Shown here: positions 5,260-6,812 of the stretch, in pieces
Position numbering within the stretch: position 1 is the first letter of the stretch
Layout: each line of letters begins with the position of its first letter
Source: an uncultured Actinomycetes bacterium
GTDB lineage: Bacteria > Actinomycetota > Actinomycetes > Nanopelagicales > Nanopelagicaceae
Direction of reading: 5' to 3'
DNA: 6,812 bases
Assembly: GCA_903939005.1 (NCBI GenBank)
Contig: CAJAFH010000214.1
Span: forward strand, 1-6,812
The notes under the pieces: generated by a model
What the model was told of the DNA's origin: nothing
Database searches by the model: none
The model's input: the letters and a program-made list of their open reading frames with translations, nothing else
Translations under genes and position numbers: made by a program

Positions 5260-5814
5260 ATGAATGAAGATGTGAAGTCTGACAAAGATAGGTTGCGCAA
5301 GCGATATCGGGTCGAACGTCATGATGGTTTCATCCCGGTTGAATTTACTCATTTGGCAAACAGTCCCGAGATAACAGCTGCCCAAGTAATTGCTAGCTAC
5401 TTTTCCTATGGCGATGAACCAGTTACAAAATTGTTAAATCAGACCTTAATTAAGGCTGGTAAAACTCTCCTGCTTCCGTGCATCAACGGATCCGAAATGA
5501 TCTGGGTGCACTGGAATGGCGATGAATCACAAATTAACCACAAAACAAAAATTTCCGAACCAATTGGGCAACCGTTTACTGACTTGGCAGCAATCGAGGT
5601 GGTCTTGGTTCCTGCGCTGCGAATGGATACCGATGGTTATCGATTGGGTCAGGGTGGTGGATTTTATGATCGCTTCTTGCCAAAAGTTAAAGCTTGGAAA
5701 ATTGGTTTGCTCCACGACGGCGAATTATCTAGTCAAAAATTGCCACGCGAGCCACATGACATTGCGCTAGATGCCGCAGCTACACCAGATTTAGTAGTGC
5801 GCTTTAAGATTTAG
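5260..5814 (+). CDS. fau: 5-formyltetrahydrofolate cyclo-ligase (methenyl-THF synthetase)
   Basis: A 184-residue cytosolic enzyme of the usual family length. It converts 5-formyltetrahydrofolate and ATP to 5,10-methenyltetrahydrofolate, returning stored or inhibitory folate to one-carbon metabolism (also called YgfA, FthC or MTHFS). The N-terminal basic helix KDRLRKRYRVER (9-20) carries the typical Lys/Arg phosphate contacts. VPALRMDTDGY (117-127) is followed directly by the signature RLGQGGGFYDRFL (128-140). The C-terminal LPREPHD motif and TPDLVV end the protein as in other members. It is transcribed away from glp with a 45-nt gap. In M. tuberculosis galU lies between these two genes; here it does not. 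The last 11 nt overlap the convergent acyl-CoA dehydrogenase gene, leaving no room for a conventional terminator outside coding sequence. Confidence 0.94.
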   Translation: MNEDVKSDKDRLRKRYRVERHDGFIPVEFTHLANSPEITAAQVIASYFSYGDEPVTKLLNQTLIKAGKTLLLPCINGSEMIWVHWNGDESQINHKTKISEPIGQPFTDLAAIEVVLVPALRMDTDGYRLGQGGGFYDRFLPKVKAWKIGLLHDGELSSQKLPREPHDIALDAAATPDLVVRFKI

Positions 5815-6812
5815 GAAGATTGCGCGCAATCACAATTCGTTGCACTTGATTAGTGCCTTCGTAAATCTGAGTTAGCTTGGCATCACGCATCATGCGTTCT
5901 ACTGGGTAATCCGATACATAGCCGTATCCGCCCAAGATCTGAACTGCGTCAGTAGTTACTTTCATGGCCACATCACTAGCAAAACATTTACTTGATGCAG
6001 AGTAGAACTTTAAATCGCCATCATTGCGTTCTGATCTAACAGCAGCGGCATAAGTTAACAATCGAGCTGCTTCGATACTCATTGCCATATCTGCCAACAT
6101 AAATTGCACTGCCTGAAAATCGAAGATTGGTTTTTTGAATTGGTTGCGCTCGTGAGCGTACTTTGTTGCCACATCAAGGGCGCCTTGAGCTAAACCAAGT
6201 GCTTGCGCCGCAATAGTAATTCGGGTGTGATCAAGAGTGTCCATCGCTAACGCGAAACCCTTGCCCACTTCGCTAATTCGACGATCATCAGATAGTTCTA
6301 CGTTGTCGAAATAAACTTCGCGAGTGGGTGAACCTCTAAAGCCCATCTTCTTTTCGGGCGCTCCAAAAGAAACGCCAGGGTCTGATTTTTCAACTACAAA
6401 TGCCGTAATACCTTTAGCGCCAAGGGCTGCATCAGAAGTTGCTAAAACCGTATAGAAATCTGAGAAACCAGCGTTTGAGATCCATTTCTTGCTGCCGTTA
6501 AGGATCCACTTATCACCGCTTTGAACTGCTTTGGTGCGCATTGATGCTGCATCTGAGCCAGCTTCTGATTCTGATAAGCAATACGAGAAACCTTTACCTT
6601 TTGCTAACTGAGTTAGCCAGCGTTCTTTCTGCTCTTTGTTTCCACCAAGCATTAGCGGTAGTGAGCCCAACTTGTTTACGGCTGGAATAAGCGAGGAAGA
6701 TCCGCAAACTCGAGCAACTTCTTCAATAATGATTGCAACTCCGAGAGCATCTGCCCCTTCGCCACCAAATTCAGTTGGTACATGTGAAGCTGCTAAGCCA
6801 GCTTTTTGTAAC
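5804..6812 (-). CDS. Acyl-CoA dehydrogenase, FadE25-like (N-terminus beyond the right edge)
   Basis: FAD-dependent enzyme that oxidises acyl-CoA to 2-enoyl-CoA, passing electrons to ETF. About 335 codons are visible against a family length near 385. The reading frame continues to the edge beyond the TTG at 6668-6670, with family-typical sequence (TEFGGEGAD, then SSSLIPAVNKLG), so that TTG is an internal Leu codon. Signature 1 (SYCLSESEAGSDA) is encoded around 6551-6586. The dimer/FAD region FQAVQFMLADMA and KCFASDVAM lies in the C-terminal helical domain. Signature 2 contains GGYGYVSDYPVERMMRDAK and then IYEGTNQ, whose Glu (codon 5858-5860) is the expected catalytic base. The overall match to mycobacterial FadE25, as remembered, is strong, especially PAVNKLG and DFQAVQFMLADMAM. 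Chain-length preference cannot be read from the sequence. In mycobacteria fadE25 sits beside purE/purK; what lies upstream here is outside the window. Confidence 0.95.
   Translation of the reverse strand, partial: LQKAGLAASHVPTEFGGEGADALGVAIIIEEVARVCGSSSLIPAVNKLGSLPLMLGGNKEQKERWLTQLAKGKGFSYCLSESEAGSDAASMRTKAVQSGDKWILNGSKKWISNAGFSDFYTVLATSDAALGAKGITAFVVEKSDPGVSFGAPEKKMGFRGSPTREVYFDNVELSDDRRISEVGKGFALAMDTLDHTRITIAAQALGLAQGALDVATKYAHERNQFKKPIFDFQAVQFMLADMAMSIEAARLLTYAAAVRSERNDGDLKFYSASSKCFASDVAMKVTTDAVQILGGYGYVSDYPVERMMRDAKLTQIYEGTNQVQRIVIARNLPKS
5818..5831. repeat. Perfect 14-bp palindrome just after the cyclo-ligase stop
   Basis: GATTGCGCGCAATC equals its own reverse complement. It begins 4 nt after the cyclo-ligase stop and lies in the 3' end of the acyl-CoA dehydrogenase coding region (ARN codons). 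As RNA it can form only a 5-bp stem with a CGCG loop and has no following U-run, so it is a poor intrinsic terminator. It could be a binding site or chance. Confidence 0.35.

Noticed and set aside
5516..5770. Reading frames overlapping the cyclo-ligase gene on both strands
   Set aside because: The cyclo-ligase frame carries all the family motifs, and the others resemble nothing and lack start signals.
6668..6670. TTG as the start of the acyl-CoA dehydrogenase gene
   Set aside because: The frame continues upstream to the window edge with conserved family sequence, so this TTG is an internal leucine codon.

Overview
This is chromosomal core-gene DNA from an actinobacterium. The best guess is a low-GC, genome-streamlined freshwater lineage such as acI / Nanopelagicales, for four reasons. 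(1) The gene set and order resemble the Mycobacterium tuberculosis Rv0992c-Rv1007c neighbourhood as I recall it: 5-formyl-THF cyclo-ligase, glp/moeA1, rimJ, glpR, then pmt, rsmI and metS. (2) The acyl-CoA dehydrogenase at the right edge closely resembles mycobacterial FadE25. (3) Base composition is moderate to AT-leaning (judged by eye, not counted), unlike most actinobacteria. (4) Spacing is extreme: gaps of 0 to 61 nt, overlapping genes and no room for intrinsic terminators. No tRNA, rRNA, CRISPR, insertion sequence, prophage or long repeat was seen, and no stretch over 300 nt lacks a gene.

Layout. Positions 1-706 (-) hold the 5' part of metG, which overlaps by 4 nt (ATGA) the end of rsmI (703-1551, -). 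Divergent from rsmI, with only 11 nt between start codons, is pmt (1563-2858, +), a membrane protein O-mannosyltransferase. Its stop codon abuts the stop of a convergent three-gene minus-strand cluster read as glp (4303-5214), rimJ (3697-4296) and glpR (2859-3635). A 45-nt divergent gap with two overlapping -10-like hexamers separates glp from a 5-formyltetrahydrofolate cyclo-ligase gene (5260-5814, +). That gene overlaps by 11 nt the 3' end of an acyl-CoA dehydrogenase gene (5804 to the right edge, -).

The most interesting part is glp-rimJ-glpR. In Corynebacterium glutamicum the gephyrin-like MoeA derivative Glp and its membrane receptor GlpR have been described as divisome components linking FtsZ with polar growth. 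Here the MoeA-like protein has lost about 110-120 residues in frame, covering MoeA domain II and the adjoining signature motif. It has also lost the paired lysines and the acidic residue of the Moco-insertion site, while keeping domain III and IV folding motifs. It therefore looks like a naturally minimised scaffold that can no longer be a molybdotransferase, next to a shortened three-helix membrane partner. This would extend the Glp/GlpR idea to a lineage without a mycolate envelope.

Start contexts are informative. Both pmt and glp have a TAnnnT hexamer exactly 6 nt before an ATG and no good Shine-Dalgarno sequence, the arrangement expected for leaderless mRNAs. The remaining genes act in translation (metG, rsmI), secreted-protein glycosylation (pmt), folate one-carbon metabolism (cyclo-ligase) and acyl-CoA oxidation (fadE-type).
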